A stretch of 64,000 nt of DNA from CAYVKM01 sp964452045 (GCA_964452045.1 CAYVKM010000004.1:28504-92503), one strand, 5' to 3'. Shown: positions 46,384 through 55,964, counted from the first letter of the stretch. Numbers and translations are program-made. The notes: a model not told the origin generated them from the letters alone.

Positions 46384-49300
46384 TTCATCAAAACTGTAAG
46401 GTTTCGGTAAAATTGCATCCACCTCCGGATGATATTTCAGCTCCTCCTTGGCCTGCTCACCCCATCCGGTAACCATTATCAGATTAGATTTGGGAAATCT
46501 AGATTTTATTTTCTGGGCCAGCTCCCAGCCGGACATTTCCGGCATTCCCAGGTCCGAAAGCACAACGTCATACTTCTTTTCATCAATTTTACTCAAAGCT
46601 TCCTTTCCACTGGAGGCGATTTCTACCGATTTAAACCTTAATCTTAAAATTTCGGCCATGGTATCCAAAAGTTCCGGTTCATCATCCACGATTAAAAGAC
46701 TGGTTTCGCTGTATTTTGCCTGGATCTGGCTTACTTTCGTGGTCAGCTTTTTCATCGGCTCATCCGATAATGGAAGGATGATGGTGAAAACCGTGCCTTT
46801 ATTTTTCTTGCTTCGGACACCGATATATCCCTTATGAGCAGTAATTGTTTTATAAACAATACTTAAGCCCATTCCAGTGCCTTTTTCTCCTTTTGTAGTA
46901 AAGAACGGATTGAATATTTTATTCTTTATTTCCTCGGTCATTCCGGTGCCGGTATCCTTGAAAAGAATCCGCACATCGGATTTATCCACAATCTGGGTTT
47001 GGATAAATAATTCACCGCCCCTGGGCATAGCGTCATATGCATTCAATAGCAGATTGGTAAAGACCTCCTTTAACTCAACCTCATCCCCCTTGACGATGCA
47101 TTTTTCCCTGAATTGGGTATGTAATTGTACTTTTTGTCCTTTTAACTGGGTACTGATTTTCAGCTTACTCGCAGTAAAGATTATACTTTCTTTAATCAAA
47201 TCATTGATGTCGAGCGGGGTAAAATTCTTTTCCCGTTTTTCTTTAGTTACTTCCTGTAATCTGCGGACAATTTTCCCGCCATCGATTGCAGCCTTCTCAA
47301 TTATCTTGAGTTCATCATTAGTACCCTGGTGCTCGGATTTTAACAGGAGCAGCTGGGTTCGGCCCAGGATAGTTGCCAACAGGTTGTTAAAATCATGTGC
47401 CACGCCCGCGGCCATTTCTCCAACTGCCTTAATGCGTTCGGTCTGAAGCAATTGCTTTTGCAGATTTACTTTTTCGGTAATTTCCGTCCCATAAAAATAC
47501 AGATGTTCATCGTCCTTGGGTTTATGAATTACATAATGAAATAATCTGTCTTTATATTTATGCTCAACTTCAAGCCGATGGACATTATGATGATTACTCA
47601 TCTTTTGCAATTGTGAGATATTTTTTGGCAGGATTTGTCTGTGTTCGTTCTCTTTTAATTTAAGCTCTTCGACCAGCTTAAGGGCTGCCGGATTTAGATA
47701 ATTTATCTCTGAATTTGAATCCATGCTGATAATCAGATTGGGACTGGTTTCGGGAAACCGGGAGAGAAATTTAATCCTGGCTTCCTGTTTACGCTGTTCG
47801 GTCACATCCTGGATCGAAAATATTGCCCCTTTGAATTTATTTTGGGTGTCAAGGATTGGATAAAATATCCGCTTGATTTTACGATTTATTTTTTTGTCGA
47901 AGTATTCGTCCTCTTCCTGCCGGAAAGTGGTATTTTTGGTGGATTTTTGACTGCAGAAACAATTATTTTTATTCCGACAAATCGCTTTTTCACAGGTCTC
48001 TCCAATGAGATTAGCATGGTCGAATTTAAATAATTTCAAAAATGCTTTATTCGATCTGATAATTTGCAGATTTTCATCCACAATTATCAAACCAATATTC
48101 ACTGTATTAAAAGTGGTCTCCCACTCTTTCTCTGCTCGTTTCACTTTCTCGAACAGACTTATTTGATCCAGAGCAGTGATCATTTGCTTGATGATGTCTT
48201 CAATCAATGTGGAAACATAGCTTCGGTTTATCTGATCCAGTACCGAATTGTTCAATGAGAGAAATGCAAGATACCCATAGGACGATGAGGATTGCCAGCT
48301 GAACAAACCGGTTTGGCTTGGGTCTTCGAACTCGGTCGCTTCCAGATCAATGACCGAAGGATTTATTTTATCCCATATCCTGGTTTTTTCCGTGAGAATA
48401 ATTTCCGGTAAACGCAACTGGTCGGGTAATTTATTCTGGAAATCGGGTAAATTTATTTTTTGCCATTTCTCTCCATCAGTCGAACGGTAAAAGGAACTGA
48501 ATTCGCAGGCCAATAAATCAGTAAGCCCGGCCAGGGTATTTTGACAAATTTGCAGGATGTTATTTGAATTCTGGGGCGCATTAAATATCGAATTGATGAT
48601 GAAAAGTTTTTTGTTCTGAAATCGGATCAGGTTATAATAAAATGCATTTTTAAGCGCGATCGCTAAAAATCCAGAAATTTGACAGAGGAAATTCAGTTCC
48701 GATGCTCCCAAACCCATTGGTTGTTCGTGACCAATGTTTAAAACACCAAGAATTTCATCCTCCTGATAGACCGGGAAATGGATTATTTCGGCCAGTTTTT
48801 CCGTATATTTAATTTCGGCTGAAGTCAAAATGTGTTTGCTGTTTTTGGATGGATTGGTTTGGAGGAAGCATTTTTTTTGGTTGATTATGTCGTAGTAAAC
48901 GTCATTTCCGGTAAGATCGATAATTTCATTTTTCGGAAAATTATTCTCCCCTTTGTAATTAAAATAGAACAAACTGAATTGGTACTTTTCTAGAAAATAG
49001 GGTATAAAAAGCGAAAGCGAGGAGTAGGAAATAATTTCCTTAAGATTTCTGGCAAATTTAGTTAAAATAGTATGCAAATCGCTCTCGGAGCTCAGTAATT
49101 CTGAGAAGTTCTCCAGAAATTGCATCCGAATATCTTGAAAATCTTTTCTATCATCTGATTTTTTAAAGCTATCCTGCGATACGATCTTCCAAAGCAGGTG
49201 TTTATTTTTCTCATTTTTTAAGGCGGTTACTGATAATTTAAAGTTTCCATTCAGACCAATCGCGGTTGTTCCTTCAAAATTGGTTTGAAACGACGCTTCA

Positions 49301-49530
49301 CCTTCAATTATTTCAGAAAGTCGGTACTTCAGATTTTGAATATTCAGGTCGGGTAAATAGTCGGTAATTTTGTTTGAGGACTGTATTTCGGACTGACCGG
49401 TCAGTTTTTGAATTGCATTTTCGCTGGTATATTTTACCTGAAGATTTGCATCAGTGATAAAGATAATTTCAACTAAACTATCTGTTTCACCGGATTTTGA
49501 ATGTTCGTTATTCTTTTCCAGTCGCGGCAT
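46354..49530 (-). CDS. Hybrid sensor histidine kinase with PAS, GAF and receiver domains
   Basis: A 1058-residue cytosolic sensor with no membrane helix seen. An N-terminal PAS-like region (about 15-125) is followed by GAF-like segments (about 150-300 and 315-465) and PAS domains (about 480-600 and 605-690). The HisKA phospho-acceptor is H712 in GVAHDFNNLLATIL. A HATPase domain follows (about 820-925, NAYDAM, DTGTGM, GEKGTGMGLS), then a receiver (about 945-1058) whose Asp is D993 in SDLGMPEMSG. One PAS holds a Cys cluster (CRNKNNCFC). The signal and partner regulator are unknown. Confidence 0.93.
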   Translation of the reverse strand: MPRLEKNNEHSKSGETDSLVEIIFITDANLQVKYTSENAIQKLTGQSEIQSSNKITDYLPDLNIQNLKYRLSEIIEGEASFQTNFEGTTAIGLNGNFKLSVTALKNEKNKHLLWKIVSQDSFKKSDDRKDFQDIRMQFLENFSELLSSESDLHTILTKFARNLKEIISYSSLSLFIPYFLEKYQFSLFYFNYKGENNFPKNEIIDLTGNDVYYDIINQKKCFLQTNPSKNSKHILTSAEIKYTEKLAEIIHFPVYQEDEILGVLNIGHEQPMGLGASELNFLCQISGFLAIALKNAFYYNLIRFQNKKLFIINSIFNAPQNSNNILQICQNTLAGLTDLLACEFSSFYRSTDGEKWQKINLPDFQNKLPDQLRLPEIILTEKTRIWDKINPSVIDLEATEFEDPSQTGLFSWQSSSSYGYLAFLSLNNSVLDQINRSYVSTLIEDIIKQMITALDQISLFEKVKRAEKEWETTFNTVNIGLIIVDENLQIIRSNKAFLKLFKFDHANLIGETCEKAICRNKNNCFCSQKSTKNTTFRQEEDEYFDKKINRKIKRIFYPILDTQNKFKGAIFSIQDVTEQRKQEARIKFLSRFPETSPNLIISMDSNSEINYLNPAALKLVEELKLKENEHRQILPKNISQLQKMSNHHNVHRLEVEHKYKDRLFHYVIHKPKDDEHLYFYGTEITEKVNLQKQLLQTERIKAVGEMAAGVAHDFNNLLATILGRTQLLLLKSEHQGTNDELKIIEKAAIDGGKIVRRLQEVTKEKREKNFTPLDINDLIKESIIFTASKLKISTQLKGQKVQLHTQFREKCIVKGDEVELKEVFTNLLLNAYDAMPRGGELFIQTQIVDKSDVRILFKDTGTGMTEEIKNKIFNPFFTTKGEKGTGMGLSIVYKTITAHKGYIGVRSKKNKGTVFTIILPLSDEPMKKLTTKVSQIQAKYSETSLLIVDDEPELLDTMAEILRLRFKSVEIASSGKEALSKIDEKKYDVVLSDLGMPEMSGWELAQKIKSRFPKSNLIMVTGWGEQAKEELKYHPEVDAILPKPYSFDELINLINSFY

Positions 49531-49882
49531 AATTCGTCTAAAATAAAAATGAATAGTCCATTATTTTTAAAGCTTCCCTTATGCTTCCCAAGCAATTACT
49601 CAGTTAAATCTATTAAGAACAATAAACCGGATCTCTCAAGAGATTATACAAATTCTGTAGTAGGCTTGCTTACTAATACATTCAATTTGCATAATCAACC
49701 CGAGTGTAACATAGCATACATATTATCGGATAATATTGGTTTCCTTTACAGTTCATTTTCGGAATCGCTATAAAATAGATTATAGAAAGAACCGAGATCC
49801 TCATTTTAATTTTCCTGTTTCATCACCGGGCAATATTCTTAAATTTGTAAAATTGAAAAGTATGGGTTAATTTATCTCGATT
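49531..49882. other. Divergent intergenic region, AT-rich
   Basis: About 352 nt between the divergent kinase and permease genes. It must hold both promoters but none is clearly consensus. A frame overlapping the kinase start runs through part of it; it lacks a ribosome-binding site and family resemblance, so I do not call it. No RNA gene or repeat was seen. Confidence 0.4.
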
Positions 49883-50749
49883 ATGGATAACAAAGAGTAT
49901 TCCTTTTTTCGCTATACCTTTTCTAAAATCCTTAAGAATCCTTTGGGCATAATGGGATTGATAATTGTTATTCTAACCATTTTTGCGGCGATTTTTGCCG
50001 ATGTAATTGCACCTTATAGCCCCTATCAGCAAAATATTACCGAATCGTTAAATCCACCCTCCGTCCAGCACTGGCTGGGTCAGGATGATCTGGGAAGGGA
50101 TATTTTGAGTCGGATCATTTTTGGTGCCCGGATCAGTCTTCTGGTTGGGTTTATCACTGTGGGTGTTTCGGCACTTCTGGGATCTGTTATCGGGGCAATT
50201 GCTGGTTACTTTGGTGGTTGGGTTGATGAAGTGCTGATGCGGATTACAGATATTTTACTGGCATTTCCCGGAATCCTGTTGGCCATTGCCATCATGGCAA
50301 TTCTTGGCCCCAGCCTGAACAATGTCATTATTGCCCTCTGCATAGTGGGATGGAAATCCTATGCCAGATTGGTTCGAGGAGAGATTTTAAAGGAGAAAGA
50401 GAAGGAATATATCCAGGCGGCAAAAGCCCTGGGTTATTCTCACTTTCGGATAATCTCATTTCACCTGATTCCCAATACCCTTAATCCCGTATTGGTAATG
50501 GCCACCCTGGGAGTTGCCTCAATGATTATCTCAGAGGCCGGCTTATCCTTTTTAGGATTGGGCACCCAACCACCCATACCAAGCTGGGGGGGCATGCTCT
50601 CCGAAGGCAGACAATATTTACTCCAGGCTTACCAGTTAACCACATTTCCGGGTCTGGCAATTATGATCCTGGTGTTGGGATTTTCCTTTCTGGGGGATGC
50701 ACTACGGGATGCGCTGGATCCTTATATCAAAGTATTGAAAGAGTTGTAA
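49883..50749 (+). CDS. ABC transporter permease, DppC/OppC family
   Basis: The inner-membrane permease half of a peptide or nickel type ABC importer, 288 residues with about six helices. A cytoplasmic N-terminal OppC_N helix (NPLGIMGLIIVILTIFAA) precedes HWLGQDDLGRDILSR. The EAA coupling loop is EYIQAAKALGYSHFRII. No DppB, ATPase or binding protein is adjacent, which is unusual since these permeases work as pairs. It ends 3 nt before the next gene. Confidence 0.92.
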   Translation: MDNKEYSFFRYTFSKILKNPLGIMGLIIVILTIFAAIFADVIAPYSPYQQNITESLNPPSVQHWLGQDDLGRDILSRIIFGARISLLVGFITVGVSALLGSVIGAIAGYFGGWVDEVLMRITDILLAFPGILLAIAIMAILGPSLNNVIIALCIVGWKSYARLVRGEILKEKEKEYIQAAKALGYSHFRIISFHLIPNTLNPVLVMATLGVASMIISEAGLSFLGLGTQPPIPSWGGMLSEGRQYLLQAYQLTTFPGLAIMILVLGFSFLGDALRDALDPYIKVLKEL

Positions 50750-50752
50750 AAA

Positions 50753-51721
50753 ATGCGCCATAAAAAAATTCTATGGATATTAAAATTACTGGTAGGTGTG
50801 CTTCTCATCGGATTGATATATAGTAACGTTGCAAAAAAAACGTCCATAGTTGAAGCGTTCACTTCAGCCAATCCGATATATATCTCTTTGGGATTCCTCT
50901 TGCTTATTCCAAATCTATTGGCACAATTTCTAAAATGGCGTTACCTGCTCAATGGTCATTTTGAAAATATGAATAATGCTCTGGTAATGAAATCATTGCT
51001 TTTTGGAGCTACTCTTGGCTTTGTCACTCCGGGCAATATGGGTGAATTGGGCAGGGGTCTCTATTTTAAGGATCATAATAAATTTGTGGTCACCGGATTG
51101 AATATTCTGGATAAAATTTTTGGAATGATTCTGTTTATCTCTATCGGTCTGGTAGCTTTTAATATCATTATTGAAACACGATTACTATTTTCGTCATCAA
51201 TAACTCTAATTGTCCATTTGATAAGTTTTTTGTCCCTGCTCTTCATCTGGATATTCGTCATTCATCCTCATATTTTTAACAGGGTATTAAATCGAATAGG
51301 CCGAAGGTTTTCTTCTGAAAAAATTCAGCTGATTTTTTCCGGATTACGGACACTCTCATTGTCAAAAACGGTTGTGCTCTTCCTGATGAATACCATTTGG
51401 TTTTTTATTATTCTACTGCAGTATCATATCATCATAAATGCATTTGCACCGGTATCTTTCCCGGTTTCATTTCTGGCAGTTGGGGCAACACTGTTTACCA
51501 AAATCATGCTTCCAATTTCTCTTGGGGATCTGGGTGTACGGGAAGGGGCTGCGGTTTTTTATTTTTCATTATTCATGGTCCCGGCTTCTGCGGCTTTCTA
51601 TACTTCCTTTATCATATTTCTAATCAATTTTTGTTGTCCGGCGCTTATGGGAAGTTTTTTTGTCTTTCAGTTAAAGTGGGAGCAGAAAACAACTGCAGTT
51701 CCGAGCAATCTTAACCGGTAG
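50753..51721 (+). CDS. Lysylphosphatidylglycerol synthase TM region/UPF0104 family protein
   Basis: A 322-residue polytopic membrane protein resembling the flippase half of MprF (AglD/UPF0104), with about eight helices. Conserved features include the N-terminal LLNGHFENM-type loop, FGATLGFVTPGNMGELGRG (about 83-101) and LGDLGVREGAAVFYF. It lacks the aminoacyl-transferase domain of MprF, so it may flip or transport a lipid or glycolipid. The neighbouring GT2 and deacetylase support an envelope-glycan role. Confidence 0.85.
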   Translation: MRHKKILWILKLLVGVLLIGLIYSNVAKKTSIVEAFTSANPIYISLGFLLLIPNLLAQFLKWRYLLNGHFENMNNALVMKSLLFGATLGFVTPGNMGELGRGLYFKDHNKFVVTGLNILDKIFGMILFISIGLVAFNIIIETRLLFSSSITLIVHLISFLSLLFIWIFVIHPHIFNRVLNRIGRRFSSEKIQLIFSGLRTLSLSKTVVLFLMNTIWFFIILLQYHIIINAFAPVSFPVSFLAVGATLFTKIMLPISLGDLGVREGAAVFYFSLFMVPASAAFYTSFIIFLINFCCPALMGSFFVFQLKWEQKTTAVPSNLNR

Positions 51722-51801
51722 TGTTTTTTTCTTATTGGATAAATGTATTTTATCAATATTTTAATACTTCGGATAAACTTCTTAAGAAAATTGTGATTTA
51801 G

Positions 51802-52908
51802 ATGGAATGGATATTTCTGACACTTGCCTTCATTTATGGTTGCGTGATCATATATTTTTATGTCGGGCTAAACCGTATTCAAACAGAGACTCGCGAATCC
51901 CGATTAACCGTTTCTGTTCTGGTTCCTGCCCGGAATGAGGAAAATAATATCATCAAATGTCTGGAAAGTCTTTACCGACAAACCTATCCCAAAGATTTAT
52001 TCGAAGTCGTCATTATCGATGATAATTCTACGGATAAAACCCATGAGGTGGTGAGAGAGTATATTCGGGATAAACCGAACTATAAGCTGATCCGTAAAAT
52101 AGATGATGAGAATAAACCTACCTTTAAAAAACAGGCGCTTAAATTGGCTTTGGATTCTGTCAGGAATGAAATTGTGATGACCATTGATGCAGATACTGTT
52201 GCCAACCAAAGGTGGATTGAATTAATGATTGCACAGTATACTAATGATACCGGTTTGGTAGCAGGTGTGGTTACTTTTCCCAAGGAGGACGAGGATAATC
52301 TGTTTAAAAAGATTCAGACATTGGAATTTGCCGGAATTGTTTTTGCCGGTGTCGGAAGCTCGGGAAATAATTTGCCAATCATTTGCAACGGCAGCAATTT
52401 ATCCTATCGATTAAAGGCATTCCACGATGCCGGTGGTTACGATGCCAATATTCATTTACCATCCGGTGATGATGATTTATTGTTGCAGAATATTCACCGC
52501 AAGACAAACTGGAAGATTAAGTACTCCATATTGCCTGAAACCATTAATTACACACAATCCGCCGATGATCTTCATACTTTCATCAATCAGCGGGCGAGAT
52601 GGGCATCCAAATCACTTCATTATCCGAAAAAATGGGTATTCTTGCTAATGCTTTCCATCTATTTATACTATCTGGCCATCCCGGTTTTCGGCGTTCTAGC
52701 GATTTTTGGAATCTTTCCACTTGGAATTTTCTTTATCGGTTTATTGGTTAAGCTGGTTACCGAAGCCTTTATTATTTCCAGGGCCCTGAAAATATTTGGA
52801 CGCAGAGATCTGGTAAAATATTATCTGCCTGCTCAAGTTTTTCAGATTGGTTATGTGCTGGTAGTGGGAATATTAGGCCTGTTTAACAAATTTACCTGGG
52901 GAGTTTGA
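51802..52908 (+). CDS. Membrane-bound glycosyltransferase family 2
   Basis: A 368-residue processive-like GT2. One N-terminal helix (about 3-22) is followed by a GT-A domain (VPARNEENNI; D129-A-D131 as the DxD) and an acceptor segment SGDDDLLLQN. The QxxRW-type motif is NQRARW, and C-terminal helices span about 275-365. It sits 4 nt before a polysaccharide deacetylase, a pairing seen in N-acetylglucosamine-polymer loci. The polymer is not identifiable from sequence. Confidence 0.9.
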   Translation: MEWIFLTLAFIYGCVIIYFYVGLNRIQTETRESRLTVSVLVPARNEENNIIKCLESLYRQTYPKDLFEVVIIDDNSTDKTHEVVREYIRDKPNYKLIRKIDDENKPTFKKQALKLALDSVRNEIVMTIDADTVANQRWIELMIAQYTNDTGLVAGVVTFPKEDEDNLFKKIQTLEFAGIVFAGVGSSGNNLPIICNGSNLSYRLKAFHDAGGYDANIHLPSGDDDLLLQNIHRKTNWKIKYSILPETINYTQSADDLHTFINQRARWASKSLHYPKKWVFLLMLSIYLYYLAIPVFGVLAIFGIFPLGIFFIGLLVKLVTEAFIISRALKIFGRRDLVKYYLPAQVFQIGYVLVVGILGLFNKFTWGV

Positions 52909-52912
52909 AAAT

Positions 52913-53536
52913 TTGGATCAGAAATTTTTTGGTAAATTAATTTTTCCTGCCTTTTCAAACCTGGTCTGGAAATTAGAAAATAAAAAAAAGATCCTTTATT
53001 TGAGTTTTGATGACGGACCGACTCCCGGACTCACCGAATCGATACTCGAGATTCTTGCTCACTATAGTGTTCCAGCCCTGTTTTTTCTGGAGGGTAGAAA
53101 GATTGCTGAAAATATCCGAAAGCTAAAGTCACTAAATTTTGAAAAACATAAATTGGGCAACCATGGCTATTATCATCTTCCGATGATCCTGAAAAGTAAA
53201 CAACACATAGAGAATGAAATATTCCTGACCGATCAATTGATAATTAAACATTTTGGCGTGATTCCCAAACTTTTCAGACCACCGTACGGCATTTTTGGAC
53301 CCGGTCTATATCGGATGTTGAAGATCATCCAAAAAGATATGCTGCTTTGGTCTTTAATGGCCAATGATTTTAAATGGGATAAAGATAAAACCTATGAACA
53401 TCTGGTTAAAAATTTAGAAGCCGGGGATATAATTGTTTTTCATGATTCGGAAATATCAAAAAATGTAGTACAGGCAGTTCTTCCGGATTTTCTCGATTAT
53501 TGTCAAAAAAATGAGTATACATTTAAGCTGGTTTAA
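52913..53536 (+). CDS. Polysaccharide deacetylase (NodB/CE4 family)
   Basis: A 207-residue CE4 enzyme removing acetyl groups from N-acetylated glycans. The metal and base motif SFDDGP has D33-D34, followed by a zinc-type GNHGYYH, the substrate loop RPPYG and a late FHDSE. No signal peptide is evident, so its location is unclear. The start is TTG, 4 nt after the GT2 stop, implying coupling. Confidence 0.9.
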   Translation: MDQKFFGKLIFPAFSNLVWKLENKKKILYLSFDDGPTPGLTESILEILAHYSVPALFFLEGRKIAENIRKLKSLNFEKHKLGNHGYYHLPMILKSKQHIENEIFLTDQLIIKHFGVIPKLFRPPYGIFGPGLYRMLKIIQKDMLLWSLMANDFKWDKDKTYEHLVKNLEAGDIIVFHDSEISKNVVQAVLPDFLDYCQKNEYTFKLV

Positions 53537-53554
53537 TATTTTTGAGGCTTACAA

Positions 53555-54904
53555 GTGAAGTCAATTATCTTGCTGATTACTAAATCCGAGATTCTTCAAG
53601 ACATGTTCACTCCCATAAAGAATCAATTATTTACTGATATTGAAATCGCAGAAGAACTCTCTGAATACACCAGAATTAGACGTACAAAAAATATTGGTCT
53701 CATCATTTTAGACTACGAAATTATTCGGTTCCTTAACGATGAAGAACGTATTCTGTTTTATAAAATTGAGTGTCCCCGAATTATTATCACCCGAGTGAAG
53801 GATAAGTATTTTACCTTTGGGGTACGGAGTTATTACCCCCTCGGTGAGCAGCAAAATCTTCAACCTGAAAATTTTGTAAAGCTGATAAACGACTATTTTT
53901 TTACAGTACCAAAATCGAGTCTTTATTCGGCCAGAGAAGAGCTCCAATGGATTACAAATGATCAGTTGATGATCGATATTTTTGAGAGAGCCAAAAAAGC
54001 TGCTGGTTCTGATAGCAATATTTTAATCCTGGGGGAAAGCGGGACTGGCAAAGATGTACTGGCACATATAATTCACAGGATGAGCAAAAGAAATGCCCAT
54101 CAAATGATGAAAATTAATTGTGCGGCAATACCGGCAAATTTATTGGAAGCAGAATTGTTCGGTTTCAAAAAAGGTTCCTTTACCAATGCTTATTTCGATA
54201 AAATAGGTAAAATTCAATTGGCAAGCGGCAGCACATTATTTTTAGATGAGATCGGAGATTTAGATTCAAACCTTCAGGCCAAATTATTGCGGGTGATCGA
54301 ATCCGGAGAAGTTGATATGGTTGGTGGTCTTCAGCCGGTAAAGGTTGATGTTCACCTGATCGCTGCGACGAATAAAAATTTGAAATCTTTGATTGAGCTA
54401 AAGCATTTCAGGGAAGATCTCTATTACCGGCTGAATGTGATCAATTTCGAACTGCCGCCTTTACGGGAGAGGTTGGACGATATTCCGGTGTTAAGCAATT
54501 ATTTTATCACGATATTTAATAAAAAATATGGCAAAAAAATCAAGAAATTATCAAGAAAAAATCTGGATAATTTCCTGAATTATCATTGGCCCGGGAATGT
54601 CCGTGAATTGAAAAATTTTATTGAACGTCTGGTTATTAAAGCAAAATCTACCATAGATACTGCATTATTGGATCAGGAGTTCGATCTGATTCTGCCTTTC
54701 CAGGAACCTCAATTTGACGAAGATAATCTTGAACTCGCCATAGCTGAATTTGAGAGAAAACGGATTAGCCGGGTACTGGCAAAAAATGCATACCACCTTA
54801 CCCGGACTGCCCGGAAATTGGGAATAAGCCGGGTAAGTTTGTATCGAAAGATGCAGAAATATCAAATTTCTTTGAAGAAAGAAAAAGCTCACCGTAAAAA
54901 TTAG
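53555..54904 (+). CDS. NtrC-type AAA+ regulator with degenerate receiver and altered GAFTGA loop
   Basis: A 449-residue bacterial enhancer-binding-type protein. The N-terminal 115 or so residues resemble a receiver but lack the acidic pocket and the conserved Lys; an Asp in IILDYE remains. The AAA+ core has Walker A GESGTGKD (160-167) and Walker B LFLDEIGDL. Where sigma54 activators have GAFTGA it reads G207-S-F-T-N-A212. A Fis-type helix-turn-helix ends the protein (TARKLGISRVSLYRKM). The start is GTG. It follows the deacetylase by 18 nt. It may not activate sigma54 in the standard way. Confidence 0.88.
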   Translation: MKSIILLITKSEILQDMFTPIKNQLFTDIEIAEELSEYTRIRRTKNIGLIILDYEIIRFLNDEERILFYKIECPRIIITRVKDKYFTFGVRSYYPLGEQQNLQPENFVKLINDYFFTVPKSSLYSAREELQWITNDQLMIDIFERAKKAAGSDSNILILGESGTGKDVLAHIIHRMSKRNAHQMMKINCAAIPANLLEAELFGFKKGSFTNAYFDKIGKIQLASGSTLFLDEIGDLDSNLQAKLLRVIESGEVDMVGGLQPVKVDVHLIAATNKNLKSLIELKHFREDLYYRLNVINFELPPLRERLDDIPVLSNYFITIFNKKYGKKIKKLSRKNLDNFLNYHWPGNVRELKNFIERLVIKAKSTIDTALLDQEFDLILPFQEPQFDEDNLELAIAEFERKRISRVLAKNAYHLTRTARKLGISRVSLYRKMQKYQISLKKEKAHRKN

Positions 54905-55162
54905 TCTATATTCTCTATCTATATATGAAAGAAATTTTCGAAGACAATGAAAAAAGACCTCTAATTGCTTTAAAAAGTTGGAAATGCACTTGACTAAATA
55001 TTACGGTCATGTTAAATTTGAGGCCGTTATTTCCAGCAGGGTAAATTCGGAAGATTTAAATAATTGTATTTTTAGTGATTTAGAAACAGAAAAATATTAT
55101 TCGATTCTTAACTGCAGAGAAATACAGAAAATTAGAGAAGTAAAAAAATGGTATTTTTAAAA

Positions 55163-55234
55163 TGGGGTGTAGCCAAGAGGTAAGGCACCGGGTTTTGGTC
55201 CCGGCATTCGGGGGTTCGAATCCTCCCACCCCAG
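55163..55234 (+). tRNA. tRNA-Gln (TTG anticodon)
   Basis: A 72-nt cloverleaf. The acceptor stem TGGGGTG pairs with CACCCCA, the discriminator is G, the anticodon loop is TTTTGGT with TTG, and the T loop is TTCGAAT. CCA is not encoded. It lies 70 nt upstream of rplY with a hairpin between them. Confidence 0.95.
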
Positions 55235-55248
55235 CTCTGGTTGTTATG

Positions 55249-55274
55249 AAGTACAGGTTTAATGACCTGTACTT
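55249..55274 (+). promoter_or_regulatory. Perfect 10-bp hairpin between tRNA-Gln and rplY
   Basis: AAGTACAGGT (55249-55258) pairs perfectly with ACCTGTACTT (55265-55274) across a 6-nt loop. No T run follows, so it is not a classic terminator. It may be a processing or protection structure in a tRNA-rplY transcript, or a leader element for L25. Confidence 0.55.
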
Positions 55275-55304
55275 TGAAAAGTACTTATTTTAAGGAGATA
55301 AAAA

Positions 55305-55964
55305 ATGGCTGATTTAAAATTGAAAGCTCAAAAACGGGAAAGAACAGGAAAAAGAGCTACCAAGGAATACCGCCGGGAAGGGTGGATCCCTGCAGAATAT
55401 TATTCCTCGCAGAAGGATAATATACATTTGATTCTTAATAGCAAAGAATTTGAAAGCAAACTTCTTCATGCCCACGGGCTGCTGGAACTGGAGGTAGAGG
55501 GAGAAAAAGAAAAATTACAATGTATTTTAAAGGATTTACAGATTGATCCGGTGAAGGAAACTTTACTCCATGCAGACTTCCAGGGAATCAAAATTGGGGA
55601 AAAACTGACCCTGGATGTGCCGATTGTTTTAAAGGGAACTGCTACCGGTGTGAAGGAAGGCGGTATTCTCGAGTTTATAACCCGGGAAGTGGAAATTGAA
55701 TGTTTTCCTAAAGATATTCCCAATCAACTGGAAATTGATGTGACTGCCCTAGAAATAGGAGATTCAGTCCGAATTAGGGATTTGAAATATGATAATATCG
55801 AAATCCTGAATGATGAGGACGAAACGATATTAATCCTCGAACACGCCAAAGTCGTAGAGGAAGTAGAAGAAGCCGAAGTCGGGGAAGGCGAAGAAGAAAT
55901 TACAGAGCCGGAAGTTATCACTGCCCGGAAAGAGGAAGAAGAGGATAAAGAAGAAAAAGATTAA
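55305..55964 (+). CDS. rplY: 50S ribosomal protein L25 (TL5/CTC form)
   Basis: A 5S rRNA-binding protein. Its 219 residues place it in the long CTC/TL5 form. The N-terminal L25 domain (about 1-92) has RERTGKRATKEYRREGWIPA, and a beta domain follows (about 100-180). The last 40 residues are a Glu-rich acidic tail. AAGGAG lies 10 nt before the ATG. pth follows after 70 nt, the common rplY-pth pair. Confidence 0.94.
   Translation: MADLKLKAQKRERTGKRATKEYRREGWIPAEYYSSQKDNIHLILNSKEFESKLLHAHGLLELEVEGEKEKLQCILKDLQIDPVKETLLHADFQGIKIGEKLTLDVPIVLKGTATGVKEGGILEFITREVEIECFPKDIPNQLEIDVTALEIGDSVRIRDLKYDNIEILNDEDETILILEHAKVVEEVEEAEVGEGEEEITEPEVITARKEEEEDKEEKD

Noticed and set aside
49501..49773. 90-codon frame at the kinase promoter
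   Set aside because: It overlaps the start of the histidine kinase, lacks a ribosome-binding site and resembles no family.
54978..55160. 60-codon frame before tRNA-Gln
   Set aside because: TTG start without a ribosome-binding site, ending directly before the tRNA; no recognisable features. A TTGACT-17-TAAATT promoter-like pair inside it may drive the tRNA instead, but is distant.
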